Source: Metaphire vulgaris (taxonomy: Eukaryota; Annelida; Clitellata; Crassiclitellata; Megascolecidae). From it: a stretch of 64,000 nt of DNA. A program made the position numbers and the translations under genes. Below, in pieces: positions 12,967-27,172 of this stretch. The stretch's first letter is position 1; each line of letters starts with the position of its first letter. The DNA lies in assembly GCA_018105865.1 (NCBI GenBank), contig CM030835.1:5898316-5962315 (forward strand). The letters run 5' to 3'. The notes below the pieces were generated by a model that had not been told where the DNA came from, ran no database searches, and was given only the letters and a program-made list of their open reading frames with translations.

Positions 12967-13355
12967 CGGTGGCGGATTTGCATTTTTAGGCCCCGGTACA
13001 TTTTATGAAAAGTTACAGATCATGTGTATAAAAAATTGGCGAGATGAACTCCTTTTTAGCTTCTCAGGCGTTTTATTTTAAAGCTTTTCTCGACGGGAAA
13101 CTTTCGGAAGAGCTACAAATCAGGAGCGTACTAAAATTTAGTGGCGATGACCTTTTCTGCTGGTTAAGCTTATTCAGGGCACGTCGTCGCGTGACAAATG
13201 GTCGCATATTCGAAAAATATAAACTTGTTTCAAGAAATTAATCGTCAAAGCTCATTTTAAAATATTGTTAATAGAAAAAGTGGGCCCCTAGATTTTTATT
13301 TTGCGGGTGTGTCCGGCACAAATGTACCATTTGTGCCGTGCTAAATCCGCCACAG
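12967..13355. mobile_element. MITE, GGCGGATTT family
   Basis: Termini cggtggcggatttgc / gctaaatccgccacag and an internal gatgaccttttctgctggtt block; ccccggtaca and gtaccatttgtgcc blocks are shared with the copy at 32056-32434. No clean target duplication. Confidence 0.65.
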
Positions 13356-13539
13356 TCTTTCTGAGCACGATTCGCCCGATAATGAGCCGTGTGGAACAAC
13401 GTGCAGAAATGGCATCGCTTGATTTTCAATAATTAATTAATTAATGGTTATCTCGATAAACTAGGTTATTGAATGCAGATGGTTTTACATCAGTGGTCTT
13501 CACACAGGCTTACTTAGCCTCCTAAACCACTTAAAATCA

Positions 13540-13572
<33 letters not shown>

Positions 13573-14014
13573 ATAATTAATTAATTAATCAACAACAACT
13601 CTTCAATAGTCGCAGAAACGGCTGGAGGAAACTCACGGCTGGAGGAAACTCAGTGCGGTCAACAATATAGCGGCCACGGCGTATGTTTCCGTAAATCTAT
13701 CGGCTCTTTTCCCCGCACGAATTAGGACCCGCCGATACAGCGGGCGCATTGCCACCGGTCGGCAGGCAGTAGTTACTGAGTAGTAGGTCCTTCAAACAGG
13801 GCGTCAATATTAATTAACTGTTCTCCATGGCGTCGTCGTCGTCTTCGTTGTTGGGTAACTGCGGCCTCGTTCGGCGCTTTAGATCATCGCAGAACTTGAT
13901 CTTAGGACGGGCGTCGACCGAGATGCGCCTTTTTATTGCCACATCTGCCGCAGCGAAGAGAAAACTCAATCGAGTGGAATGCATAACCAAGCCATCCGTT
14001 ACACTGCTACGCCG

Positions 14015-14020
14015 CCGCAT

Positions 14021-14051
<31 letters not shown>

Positions 14052-14180
14052 CGCCTATTTGTTTTCCTTACCGTGAAATACGTCTGCTACGGATAGGTAC
14101 GCTGCATTCCGCCAAGAGAGAGAAAGAGAGAGAGAGAGAGGGAGAGAGAAGAGAGAGAGGGAGGGAGGGAGAGAGAGGAG
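14015..14180 (+). repeat. (CCG)n then GA-rich tract
   Basis: CCG run at 14015-14052, then a GAGAGG tract at 14115-14180. Confidence 0.9.
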
Positions 14181-14322
14181 GCCAGTGGAGGTTCATTTTC
14201 TGTAATAAATTCGAATGTTTGAGTATTATTAGTTTCGATTTCTTTCTCGTATTCAAGGGAAGTGGAGCGGAAAGTCTAAGCATGACAAATAAGTTAAGCC
14301 TATATCTATTAGCATAAGCAAA

Positions 14323-14392
14323 AGAGATAGATAGATAGATAGATAGATAGAGACATAGAGAGAGAGACAGAGACAGAGACAGAGACAGAGAC

Positions 14393-14447
<55 letters not shown>

Positions 14448-14475
14448 TAGAGAGATAAATAGAGAGATAGAGAAA
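14323..14475 (+). repeat. (GATA)n / (GACAGA)n / (GA)n compound microsatellite
   Basis: Three adjoining simple repeats; the Ser-rich reverse frames are artefacts. Confidence 0.95.
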
Positions 14476-14879
14476 GAATGAGATGTCTCGAGAGTATTAA
14501 GACCAACCGATTTACCGAATGTCCAACATCTCTTACATTTCTCTGTTCAACTGTTCAACTCTAGTTAACTTCGATTTTTAAATTCTTGTAAATTTGGAAA
14601 CTGTTTTTTCAGTCCACGCTGTAGACTGGAGGTCTACAGATACGTTTCGAAATACGCGGATTCTTTGTACAACCGAGCTCAACATTTCTAAGGAAACGGC
14701 TAGAAGCGCTTATGATGATGGTCTCTTGAGTCATGGATTTGCAGTGCCTTCGATTGATACCTGTATTAGATTTGGCGCTATAGAAGTTTATAAATAATAC
14801 TAATAATAATCAGGACATTGACCAGCTTCTATATCCATACTGGTCGGGCAAAGAGAGAAATATAGATAATATAAGATGG

Positions 14880-14898
14880 ATGGGAACTCAGAGAGAAA

Positions 14899-14934
<36 letters not shown>

Positions 14935-15056
14935 GCAGAGAGACAGACAGACAGCCAGAGGAATTAAGATGGAGAGAAACCAGTCAGACAGGAAGACAGA
15001 CGCACGGTCAGAGAAACCGAGAGAGAGAGACAGACAGACAGACAGAGACAGAGGAA
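14880..15056 (+). repeat. GACA-rich microsatellite
   Basis: GA and GACA blocks with unique interruptions. Confidence 0.9.
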
Positions 15057-15277
15057 TGTAAGAGAGGTTGGACAGTCGGTAAATCGGTTGGTCGTAATGC
15101 TCTCGAGACATCTCCTCGCGCAGTGTTCTTGACGACATGAAACGCGGAATATAATTTCGCTGCAGTCATTCTCACTTGCAGTCGCTTCAACTCGACAGTT
15201 CGATCCGCTTTGTACGAGACCAAAATCTCGTTAACTCAACACTACCTTTGCTGATCCTTAAGTCATCGTCTGAACAC

Positions 15278-15278
<1 letters not shown>

Positions 15279-15317
<39 letters not shown>
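15279..15317 (+). repeat. (CT)n microsatellite
   Basis: About 19 CT units. Confidence 0.95.
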
Positions 15318-15319
<2 letters not shown>

Positions 15320-15320
<1 letters not shown>

Positions 15321-18300
15321 CCAGGATCTGCAGACATCTCGTCCAGTGTTGCATCGATATTCCCGTTTAGATTTATCAAGACAAGAGAGACGGTTTTGTT
15401 TTTAAAAAATAAATAGAATGACATAATCATAATATGCTAAACGATAATGAATTATTTTTGTGGATATATTTGGGCTATAAGTTCTGCTGACTTCGGATAA
15501 TTTTTACCAGGTTCTTATCAAAATCAGTTATTTGATATATTTCTGCTTGGAAGTCAATCCACAATCTCGATGTAATCTTTGATGAATTGTTGTTATTTGA
15601 CGCTCACATTGAAACAGTCTTTATAGACTTCGACGTTACACGCAGTTAAGTACTTGTAAAAACTTACTTAAAAGGAACCACTCAGCCATTTCCCGCTGTA
15701 ATAACAAATACCATATTGGCTATCAGCATGCATTAAAATTACGTCTTAAAATTTTCGACGCTAATAACTCGATACCAATAATGATGTCAATGATAAAATA
15801 TTGAATTCGAGAATAGAAGGTGCATATTCAGACAGTCGTATAGTGTGGAGACGAATCAAACAGATAACCTGAAGGACAATTTGCGTCACCAGTGATATCT
15901 TTTTAAAATCCCAATCATTTTATTTATATAAAATATTTATATAACAAATTCGATAAAATTTTAAAAAATTTCATAGATTAGAAGATGCCTTTGGGGGGGA
16001 TCCTGTGCGCAGTTGTTTCTTCAATGACATCCAGTCAAGGTGAATGAATCATTCTAGTTGGTGGGCCTATAACTGTGACATTGTGTAGACCTAATTGATT
16101 CAAGGATCTGCAATTCCCGAGAAACGCTCCCAAGTCGTTCTATTTGCAATTGCACGCGTCGTCTGCAGATGCGATTGAGAAAATCTTTCAAACAGCAAAG
16201 TGCGAATCTAACAGGTGTCATTTACTCATCTGTCGGTCACGTGACCCTAGAATTTCTCCAGTCATAATGCAGAATCGATGTTGATTTTTGCGTTCTTAAT
16301 AATTGATCTAATATGATCTCTGAAAGTTAACATTATACTAAAGCTGAAAATCAGTCAGACAGAATTTCGGGAAAAGAATGGCCTATTTTGGGAATCAGTT
16401 ATCGCCCGATTCCATTTGATCTTGCACTTTCACGATGTCCCATGATGACGCAGAAGGCTACGACGGAGCATTGCGTTGTCACGTCGTCTGCAAACGTTTC
16501 GTGACGTCACAGTTTAGGTTTCTATCATTCTAGAAAGAGTTTAGGGTGTTCTTCATCCATTACACGAAAAATCTGAGGCTATGCTCCACTAATTATACGA
16601 GAAACAGGTCGTGTAAACGGGTCTTTCTAAGGGTCTCATCTGCAGGGGGTTAAATTGAACCGGATCTTGTCGGATCTCCGATTCGGGACGTCTGGCAAGA
16701 GATCCGGAACATATGGAATCAGATACGGAACGTATTTTATATTCGTTGTGATCTTTTATTGTTGACTTTAGCATTTTGCATGCATGGGAACGAAAAGAAA
16801 CGTGAACTGTACTCGAAATGTTCGTTTAGAATGAATAAAGAGTTGTGAAGAAATTTTGTGTCCGGAGGAAAAATAAGGAGATTCGGCAGCCCTGAAAAAG
16901 TAATTTGACCACTGCACTGGTCATCTGACTAGGACCATGAACGCGTAACAATGTAGGCTTACAATACACTTCGAATCTGGCTAATTGTGTGCATTATGGC
17001 TTCTGCAGTACACGTATTGGTTTTTCGTCTCGCGGTGGCTAAAGGGGTTTTTACAGCAGCGGTGTAGAGATGCGTCGTTTCGTTACTTATTTATGGCAAA
17101 AGCAGGACAGATTTGAGTATTACTTCGCTATCAGCAGGACCCATTCCGCAGCCGCAGTGCACGCGAGTCATATCCAGCGACAGATAGTCTGGGCCGATAA
17201 GACGGGTTCTGGTCGGCCGGTCGCGTGCCCATCGCCGCCGCCGCCGTCGCCGGCAGAGAGAGCCCACGCCGGTCGGACTTTATTAGGAACGTTAGTTCCA
17301 CGCACAGCTCGGAGCTCCAGATTGCTTCGGTAGGAATTCAAATGGAGCGGTTTCTGAGAAGGTCTGGGCTATAGGTTAACGTTAGAATCGAATGCGGTCT
17401 CCATTTTATATCAGTCGATTCTATTTATTAATTATCAAACCGCCGCGCAGTAACAAGATTTTTTTTTTTGGGGGGGGAGAGGGAGCTTTTGTGGTGAACC
17501 CCTGGAAAACCCGTTGAATTTAGAATATAAAATGCTGGGTGCTTTTTACGCTGTTTGCATATTTCGCAATTTCTCACCCCTATTATAGCTAACATGATTA
17601 GATATTAAAGTATAGATAGAATTATTTCTTGCATCTTTTATGCTTAAAAATTCTAAAAAACAATTCTGCAATTCTAAGAAACATCACGACAAATGGCCTA
17701 ACTTCAAGTCGATAGCTTTGGTTCAGAGACGTAGCCAGGAATTTGATTAGGGAGGTGGTATATTGTGATTGGGAGGGGTTATAAATCATTTTTTTAAACT
17801 TTGAAAATCTTTAAAAATACGTTAGAAATTTGGTAGTCTGAGTATATATATTACTCTCCTGCTTTGGTCTAACTTTTATGATATTAAACTGCGTTTAGCA
17901 TTTAGACCGCGTAGAATTTATGCAAGTCCACAAGTTTGTTTAAGTCTCCGTTTCATGGAAATGCGATCACAACAAGATGAAAATTTCTCGATGGTTCGAA
18001 GGTGCCTTATAGAAGAAATAACTATATTATATAATTCCGTGGTGAATTATAGGAGGAATACAGCAGTTTTAGTCTGAAGACTTGAATGAAAGTCCGTTCA
18101 AGAATACAAACATTTATAGGCGTTTTATGAACAGTGGTTTGAAAATGAAAAATTAATACACTCTATTAGGTAACCGAGACCTCTGAGCATCATACTAATT
18201 AGCCGGACCAGCCCTGGTAAATCAAATCTCCATCACTACGATAACTGACGCCTATAATTTTCATAGTCAGACTGTTTTGAGTCTCACCCGTGATACAAAA

Positions 18301-19311
18301 GTTGTTGACAAAAATTGGTCAGTAAGGTGAAAAGTTTGCGGACCGCTGATCTAAAACTCTTAACCAACTGCCAGAAGGTCCCCTGTGCTGATTCTGCTGC
18401 TTCTGATTTTAGAGAAAAGACGATGCAACTAGAGTCTCAGCGATGTCCGCTACTTATCACTTTGCGGAATGCAGGGGCGACCTTTGACCTGACCTTGAAC
18501 CAGAACGTCGACAGGAATATCCAAATTAGTTTCCGGCGATCATGTCATCGTTCCAATTAGCATACTGGAAAACCGGGCAGACGGTATCCGGGCCAGCGGT
18601 CCAATCTCTCTTCCTCGCAATTTCCAGTCGCTTCTTTTACCGCCTCACGCGGCGATTAATTGCGCCGGCGGCGGCGGCGGCGGCGGATACAGCGGCGGGC
18701 GAGACACCGCTCTTGCCCCCGTTCCCCCTCCCTCCTTCGCAGCGATAAGGTTTAATGACGGCTTAGCCGTGTTCCGTCGCTCCGGACTCGACCTCTGCTC
18801 CACATCAACACAGGAGGACTCGAAGCTGGTTCACCGGCCGAAACCGAAGAAGGAGGAGGAGCAGCTATAGCAGCAGCAGCAGCAGCAGATAGGCCGTAGA
18901 CCGAACGGCCTATCCGCGTAACCCTCTCCCCCTCCCGACCCCCTCCCCCTCCCCCCATCTGGCCCGGCAAATCAATCTCTGCACGAACAATTTTAAACGG
19001 CGGTCGTTTTACGATTCAGCGCTGCACTTTCCGTCTGCTTGTGTTTTACTGCACTTTCGGATTGCGAATAATGATGTATCGCAGACATCTCTTTCTCTGT
19101 CTGTCTGTCTGTCTGTCCGCCTGTCTGTCTGTCAGTCTGTGTGTCTGTGTTTTTCTGTCTGTCTGTCTGTAACCTCACCGCACAAAAGACGACCTCTGTG
19201 TCAGGGTAGGGCGACCTGATGCTGTGTTTGCGCCTGTGCGTCGTTTAGACCTGTTATGTTTAAGTGGTGGCGTCGGTTTATTCTTCGGTCGGCAGCCGAG
19301 TCGATCGTCGT

Positions 19312-19349
<38 letters not shown>

Positions 19350-19870
19350 TTCGTCCTCAGAAATTCAGATGATCATGAATCATTATTATATCAGTTTCCC
19401 GTGAGATCCGGCTTTTATGCGTCGCTTGCTCGGTCACCTCTCAATATCTCGGTAATTTATTTGCATGTCTACTTGCCCGTCTGCTTAGCTGACTGCCTGT
19501 CTGTCTGTCTGTCTGTCTGCCTGTCTGTCTGTATTTGATTCTGTCCGTCTTGTGTGTGGGATAGAGCGATTTATTGCAAGCAGGATATGTATGCATGCTT
19601 GCCTATATTTTTTCATTTTGTTCGATTTTTGAAATTACCTTGTTCGAATGATATGGGCGTGCAGTGCAAATAAGCGTTTTTTGATCTCATTCAGCACTCG
19701 GAAACTAGAAATAGAAATTGTTTGCAAAATCATGAAATAGTCAGCGGCAACACTAATCTCATGCGCCGGAAATCTCTTTCTCCAAACACATACGACCAGA
19801 GAGGCTCGTTCCAATCTACTCATGAATCGCTTTCATCCATAACTGTTTCTTTTTAGGCATGACTTTAGGA
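15320..19870. other. No recognised gene
   Basis: Mostly unique AT-rich sequence; a GGGGGGG run near 17470, a CAGGGGCGTAGCC-type half-element near 17725, GC-rich trinucleotide blocks at 18660-18690, 18875-18890 and 19312-19349. No splice-flanked conserved frame seen. Confidence 0.45.
19091..19170 (+). repeat. (TGTC)n microsatellite
   Basis: TGTC units with TGTG variants; a further run at 19496-19530 and a (GGC)n tract at 19312-19349. Confidence 0.9.
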
Positions 19871-19871
19871 C

Positions 19872-20172
19872 CAGTGGCGTTCCAGGAATTCTTGGTGGGG
19901 GATGAAAATTTTGTTAGGAAGTTGGTGGGGGATGCAAAGTGAAGAAGAAAACACAAAAGGAAAGAGAGAAAAAAGGTCATTGCTAGTGTTTTCCCCATTA
20001 AATGTTAATAAACCTTGCAAAAAAGCCGACAAGCAAACAAAAAAGGTCATTCGCAGTATTTTTCGCCAATTTAAAAAAACTCACCGGAAAATAGGTTGAC
20101 AAGCAAAAAAGGTCATCCGGAACCCCGGTGGGGGATGCATCTTCAGTCATCAACATGGCTGAACCGCCCCTG
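19872..20172. mobile_element. hAT-like MITE, CAGTGGCGGTTCC family
   Basis: Termini cagtggcgttccaggaattc / gaaccgcccctg, flanked by tttaggac and tccaggac (6 of 8 match). It contains three gacaagcaaaaaaggtcat-type blocks. Confidence 0.7.
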
Positions 20173-21057
20173 TCCAGGACCATCAATTTCAGACGTCAGG
20201 CCTATTTGGTGGGACTCAATTTTAGGAGATTCATGCTAAAATCACTAGTCGGCGTAAAATTGTCTGTCTATCATTTGATAAACAATTTAGCGAGTACAAG
20301 TTTCGATACAGTTATAAATTGGCCAATAGAACTCCCCCTTTCAATTTTAATTAACTTTTCTTTCTGTAATTTTCACTGAAGCGTGTATTTCTTTAGAGTG
20401 CGAAATTCCTAAGCGAATCAATAGGATAGGATGATCAATGATCCAGGAAATACTAGAGAATAGAGGAGACACGAGAACTGGAAGAGCTGTATGGCGAAGG
20501 AGACAACGAATTATTATTATTTTTATTATCGATTATTATTATTCCCGCATGCTGCATTAGGAGCGCATGATCTCAAACGGTCGAGAGCTTTTGAGACGGG
20601 AAACCATCGACTAATATGGAAATACTGTTGGACATCAACACTGTTTAATCTAGACTCCTGGACTAGGGGAAAACTGACAAAGCCAGGGGGAAAACTGAAA
20701 AAGCCGTGGGGAGTCAACGAGAGGCTGCTGTTAGTTGATGTAGTATGCCAAAATTTTCGGGGAGGGGGAATTTGAAATTTCCGGTGGGGGAAGGGCAATT
20801 TTCCTCCCGGAAACGGCCTAGATTAAACCCTGGACATGAAGATTGCAAAAGAAGAAATGCAGCACGCGACCTGAACAATTGAAACACAATGAACAATTCA
20901 GTTATTCGAGCAACCGTCAACGTGACTGACACGTCACTTCCGAAAAAATTCGAAGAAAACCTCGACGATGATGACTACAAAGAGACAGACAGAAAGAGAG
21001 ACAGAGAGGGACAGAGAGAGACACACACAGAAATAGAGAGTCAGAGAGTGACAGAGG

Positions 21058-21357
21058 CAGTGGCGGTTTCACGTGGGGAATGAATGGGGATGCATCGCCC
21101 ACTGGACTTCTTTTGTTTGTGAAACCTATTACCTATTTTTGGTCAAAGTCTAGTAAAACTACTGGGAAAACTGCGGATGACCATTTTATTTGCTTACCAA
21201 CCTGTTTTTCGGTAAAAATGTAGCAAAATTAGGGGAAAATTTCCATTTGTCAGCCTTTTCGGCAAAGTTTATTGATTTTCCCTCTCTTTTCATCCCCCCA
21301 CCAACTTCCCATGAATTCATTTCATCCCCCCACCAAGAAATCCTGGAACCGCCACTG
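21058..21357. mobile_element. hAT-like MITE with perfect 8-bp target duplication
   Basis: Termini cagtggcggtttcacg / aatcctggaaccgccactg, flanked by GACAGAGG at 21050-21057 and 21358-21365. Inserted into a GACAGA microsatellite. Non-coding. Confidence 0.85.
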
Positions 21358-22413
21358 GACAGAGGTAGAGAGAAATGTACAAAGAGAAGATGAGAAAGAG
21401 AATAACAGAGAGACATACCGTGGAGTGAGAGATACTTATTTACAGTTCCCTACTTGGCTAAAAACTTGGTTCGTTTTGCATCTAAGTTCAACCGATGCCC
21501 GATGAACGAGCTATATGTCATAGAATATTTCTTTTGAAAAGAGGAAATATTTCGAAAAAACCAGTTCATGAAACTCAAACAGCTGATGACTGTATAATTA
21601 TTTGCGGAGTGAGAAAGACTTCTCCGGATGTTCTTCGTTTTAGCTGGCGATATTTTCCGTTCAGTCGTCTTCGATCAGTGATTTATTTTCAGCATATAAG
21701 CAAGCGTCTCTCTGTCTACTAGGTTGCCCGTAAACGTGGCATCCTAAACTGCGCGGCGTTCGATGGACGAACACAGTGCCATCTATCGCCGTCGAAATCT
21801 ATAATGCGGCACTGCGACTGCAAAGGCGCAGAATTTTTCTTTTGAATTCTGACTTGCTACAAATCTTGTCCCGGTCGACCACTCGACCCGGGTCGGGTCG
21901 AATAAAAAGGTCCTCGAGAGATTAACCGCCGCCAGTCACGTGATTCATGAGTCAACGAAAACGGAAGTGGAAAGTGTTGGTATCTCCGAAGACGAAAATG
22001 GCGCTAAACGGTTTCAGATGAGAGAGAAACACCGAAGGCGTCGTATACGCTATATATATATATATATATTATATATATTATATATATATAGACTGTTTAT
22101 CGGAGACTGTTTATAAACGGTCTCCTGCGGCGATCTAGTGCACCCTACGACAGAGCTTTGGGTTTGATTAACGACCGCGGAAGCTGTCAACAGTAGTCAT
22201 AAACAATCGAGTATATTTTCAGGACGAATGGCATTATTCGGTCGAATGAATTGAATGCTGCTGCTGCTGCAGCTTAAATATGCGCAGCTGCCAGACGGTT
22301 TGAATGATGCAAAAGAGTTGAAATAGGCCGATCAGAAAACACATGCATAAAACCGATGCATCGGTTTATATTCAATTGTGCACATATAGCATGCGTCATA
22401 AGATGCAAAGATA

Positions 22414-22457
<44 letters not shown>

Positions 22458-22735
22458 CATGTACATAATTATGTGTGTATTTGTTAGAGTACGCGTCATA
22501 TTTCCATATTATCGTCAAATTCGCTAGCATTAGAGAGGAAAGTAGAAAGTTTCTCAAGACGACGGCTGTTTAAAGTCAATCTTAGGCTATTCTTTGTGGT
22601 ATTTAGACAGCAATAGATAATTATAGGATAAAGGTCCATCGTGGATTGAGACAAACGACTGTAAGTCATTCTTCAAAGTTCATTGATGCAATCGTGCTTT
22701 TTCATTTCCAACATCGTCGTTGAGATAGACAACTG

Positions 22736-23029
22736 CAGTGGCGGTTCCACGTGGGGAATGAGTGGGGATGCATCCCCACCGGACTTTCAGACTTGCTTTT
22801 TTGCTTGTGAAAACCTATTTTTGGGTAAAGTCTAGTGAAACTAACTGGGGATGACCTTTTTTGCTTTTCAACCTATTTTTCGGTAAAAGTGTAGTAAAAT
22901 TTGGGATAAAATTCCCCTTTTCCGCCTTTTTCGGCAAAGTTTATTGATTTTCCTTCTATTTTCATCTCCCCCAGCAACTTTCGATGAATTCATTTATCCC
23001 CCAACCAAGAAATCCTGGAATCACCGCTG
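22736..23029. mobile_element. hAT-like MITE, same family as 21058-21357
   Basis: Termini cagtggcggttccacgtg / aaatcctggaatcaccgctg; flanks gacaactg / aacagctg match at 6 of 8. Internal sequence aligns along its length with 21058-21357. Confidence 0.8.
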
Positions 23030-23663
23030 AACAGCTGCTTAACTTAATAAGAAAATGGTCGAAATGAAATAACACTTTCCGATTGGCTAATACCGTGGTA
23101 AAAATAAGCTTAATTTTGGAAATATTCAGCTGACGAATAATTCAAAGAAATAGAATTGACAAGGAATACGATAATTCAGCGAATCTCCATAAACCCGCTG
23201 GTGAGACAGAATAAAGACCGTGGCTTAGTTGTAATCTTTCAAGGGTTTTACTTTTTCTTCAAACCGCAGTACCGCACGCAGATCGGGTGACAGCCCCCTC
23301 CCCGATGAGAGCGCAAATCGAAAATCGTTGTCCTTCGGCAAACGTTTGCCTTCGTTTTTTCCGTTGTCAGCCGGCAAGTCGTGTCAACAAATCCGCAGTC
23401 ATCAGCTGCTGCTGCTGCTGCAGATACCGGCGCAAAATCATTGGGGGAACGTTCGTACCAATCGCCCCACATGACCCCCTCCCTGTGCTCTGCGGTCGTC
23501 AGAATTGCTATCCTGTCTTCGCACTTTCTTTCTCAGACACAAGAAGCTGGAATTTGTACGAAACACGATTTTGGCGGTTAATAGAACGCGGTTTTCACCT
23601 CAACGGAACCACGCATCTTCAGGATGCGATTAAAAATTCAGAGTACGACAACGACTGCTTTAG

Positions 23664-23905
23664 GAGCTGTCCATTAATTACGTCAACAAATTAGGGAGAG
23701 GGGTTTGAAAAGTTTGACAGTTGTTGACAGAGGAGGGGTCAAGAGAAGTTGACGTCAACAATTTCATTTTTACAAAAAATGATAAAAAATAGGATCAAAA
23801 CAAGTGGACTGAGAGCTTCAAAGACTCTCACAGTTTTGCAGATTTTGCAAGGAGCTAAAAAGTTAAACAATTTTAAAACATGTAATATCGTCTGACAAAA
23901 ATTAG
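23664..23905. mobile_element. Repeat with GTCCATTAATTACGTCAAC end
   Basis: Same family as 32917-33260. No coding capacity; right boundary uncertain. Confidence 0.5.
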
Positions 23906-25103
23906 AAAAGAGAATAACTTGAAGCTTGGAACTGTGTATGACAGTTCAGTTTATAAAATTTGCGCGACGCTTAGTTTACTTCACAGCGCTAGGCTGATAT
24001 TAAGATTTAGGACTGTGCAGGATTAGCGATGGCTTCTGTATTGGGACGGCTATAAAGCTTGTGATTGGGATCGACTTAATAATATTATACGGTGTCCTGT
24101 TTTAAACTCCATAGTCTCATTTCGAAACAATGTTGTCGCTCGTGTAATGCCCATAACTTGCCCGTATGATCGTCCTATTCATATTGGATGAAGTTATCGG
24201 TCTGCGATACTGTTTGATGGTTCAATAAAGATGTTACGCGGCGCATACCGTCATTAAAGTCGGCTGTCGCGCAATCGCAGAGTTGAATCGCCATTTCAAT
24301 TTACAGCGACATCGCAGCATTGAGAAGTGCGTTTAATACGACGCACAGCGATGGATATTGGTGGATCAAATATGCACGATACCCCCACCCCACCTCCTAC
24401 CCCACCCCAATACATCAAAGCATTCGGAGGAGGAGGCTGTAGAGATAAGACGGACAGCACTGGAGAATCATCTTATAAGAGTCAGTGCAATTTCAAAATC
24501 AGTCAGGAAAATTGAACGTTTATAGTTTCAGATATTTGGAAATTTTCAAAGATATCGACTCTGCGTTTCTTTTGTGACGATGAGGAGAAACAATGGCATT
24601 TCCGAAACCGTTGTTTTTATAATAACAACAGTCAATTGCATTGTTCCACAGTTTCTTTGTCCGCATACTTTTTCCGCAATGTCGCTCGTATGCGCTGCTG
24701 TTTCCATCAATGCAAGCGGACATTTTCCCAAGCAAAGCTTCTCTTGCCTGTTCCTCTGCCCCCTGCAGCACTGTAGCAGCAGCAGTGGACGTCTATCCGC
24801 GTCGTTCGGTGACCGTCAAAGTGTCTCGGGGCCATCGAAGCAGGGCAGCGAGGTCGCTGCTCGACCGTACATTACACCAACTTTCATCGTCCAGAGCGTC
24901 GGCATTGCTGCGCCGTCGCCCCTCCCGGCCGCGATGGGCAAGCGCTGCTGCAGTCGCCGCCGCCGCCGCCGCCGTCGACGGGCGCCTTGACTACGTCTTC
25001 GACCGGGACGGGGCCAGTCCTTCCAGCCGCCTGCCTTCTCCACCTCCTCCTCTTCACCGGGTCTGAGATTCGCTGCAAACGCCTTCAATTCTCGGAACGG
25101 GTC

Positions 25104-25104
<1 letters not shown>

Positions 25105-25155
<51 letters not shown>
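25105..25155 (+). repeat. (GA)n microsatellite
   Basis: About 24 GA units; another run lies at 26080-26118. Confidence 0.95.
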
Positions 25156-25156
<1 letters not shown>

Positions 25157-25429
25157 TGTCGCGTATAGTAATCACTCGGTGAAGTCTCCTAGCCGTGTAT
25201 ACAAGTAATGTAGTGAATGTAATGTAGTGAATGAAAGTAATGTAGTGAATTTACTGAAGCGCTTGGTTGTTGGGCTACTTAGGAAATGGCAGTTCTCTCT
25301 TTGCGCGTGTTTAGAAAAGCACTCTAAAAACAAAACAAGACGGTTGTAGCGGAAGTCTGTAGTGAAAAATAGCCTTCAATGATTTAAATTCATTAATGTT
25401 TGTTATCTTTACTTATATTCTACTCTTCT

Positions 25430-25555
25430 GACTGTCAGGTCTTCCAACGAACAGAATATATACTTTCAAATCTAGACTTAAAACACGTCTCTTCCAGTTA
25501 ACAGTTCCTCCACAGTCTACCTTGCCTTTTCCCACTGATTGATTTCTGGAGAATT
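25430..25555 (+). mobile_element. CR1/L2-like LINE 3' remnant
   Basis: The + strand reads TFKSRLKTRLFQLTVPP and stops shortly after, the usual last motif of CR1/L2 polyproteins (FKSRLKTHLF). The rest is too decayed to follow. Confidence 0.45.
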
Positions 25556-26076
25556 TTGGTCTTTTTCGAATGGACGTGGTGTATTTGTCTATATTACCAA
25601 TAACCTTATCTATTACAACTGGTAACTTATTACAGTAATTACAATAACAGTACATGTTTATTATTATCGTAGAAAATCTTAGTAGACTACGCAAAGAATG
25701 CTGATTATGTCGACAACGACGTGCAGCATCAAAAATGAAATGTTAATGATGACGACGACTACGATCATGATCAGACACATTAAAGAAAGGACAGATGATA
25801 ATGTTTGAATGATCGTCTGGTCGTCTCTACACCGTGAGTTTGTTAATAAGTCACTGATTGTTGTGTTAGGCGCCTCTGTAAAACAGCAGCGCAGTATCAA
25901 TAACAGAAAATGCAAGCGAGTCAGTCAGCGATTCTGACAATTATTGATTTAGACAATCTGTATTGAAAACACTGTATTGATTAATTATGATTATACTATA
26001 TTATTTAAAGGAGGGAATTGATGTTGCACGACTTATTACACTGAATTTTGTTTGGTTTGAGAGGCGATCGCTACTG

Positions 26077-26121
<45 letters not shown>

Positions 26122-26964
26122 GTAAGTGAGGGAGAGACAGATAGACAGAAAGACAGACAAAGAAAGAAAATAGGGATGAGAAAGAAAGAGGCTCACATGT
26201 AGAGGGTTTCTTGATATGCTAGAAATTGTGATTCTAGCAAGCCTTCTAGCAAGCCTTTAATACCTCTATACAAGCATCTTAAATTTTAACAGAATTCGTA
26301 TAATTATAGGCCTACGGTAATTGTTAAACTTTTTGAGCTGATTGAGTCTGTGGCTGTTCTGGTCAGTTTGTCATAGGCCTACGTTGAATTGACATCGAGC
26401 AGTTTTCCGCACTTAGATTATTTTAAACGATTTATGCTTAAATACGTCGCTCATATTAGAGATGATCAAAATTCACGTCCCATTAACATTTCAGAATTTC
26501 TAAGTCATGATACAGCGCCTCTGTACACTGACAATACGGTCATTTTATTTTAAAATTTTATTAATTTATTTTGAGTTTATATTGTATCGGCTTCTGGCGG
26601 GTCTTCTATCGCGACTGACGTCTCTATAAGATGACTTTTAAACCTCTCAAATTCTAATAGAATGATATCATGGCATATTTTATGATTCTATGAAGATTCT
26701 ACAGTAATATGGTCACATTGCGGCTAAACCAGCGCTGCATACACTCTCTTCTGCCATGGGCGGGGGTGGGTGGTGGTTATGGCAATCCGAGAAAGGGCCT
26801 TGTGAGAAATTACCTTAACTCCTAAATTATTGCAATTTTGAACCTAAGATTATTTGGGGGAGAATTCTCGCCCCCCCATAAGCCCTGTATGCGGCACTGG
26901 GCTAAACGAACAGTATATAAAATGTCTAATCTATATGAGTTCTATGTGAGTTCTGCTGTCTTCA

Positions 26965-27172
26965 GACCAGGGATATTTTTACATCCCCCTAACACCCCCG
27001 ACGCACCCCCACCCCCAATTTGAAACCGACACCACACCCGCACATTCCCCAATCTGAGCCAGAGATGACCTTTTTTGCTTGTCATACATTTCAGGAGGGA
27101 CCGACCCCCAGAATATAGACCTACCGACACCTCCTCCCAAATTATTGATAATCCTAGAAATAGCCCTGCTTC
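26965..27172. mobile_element. MITE, second copy at 33790-33985
   Basis: Shares agggatatttttacatcccc, cctaacacc, the gatgaccttttttgcttgtca block and the caaattattgataatcct end with 33790-33985. C-run rich. Confidence 0.55.
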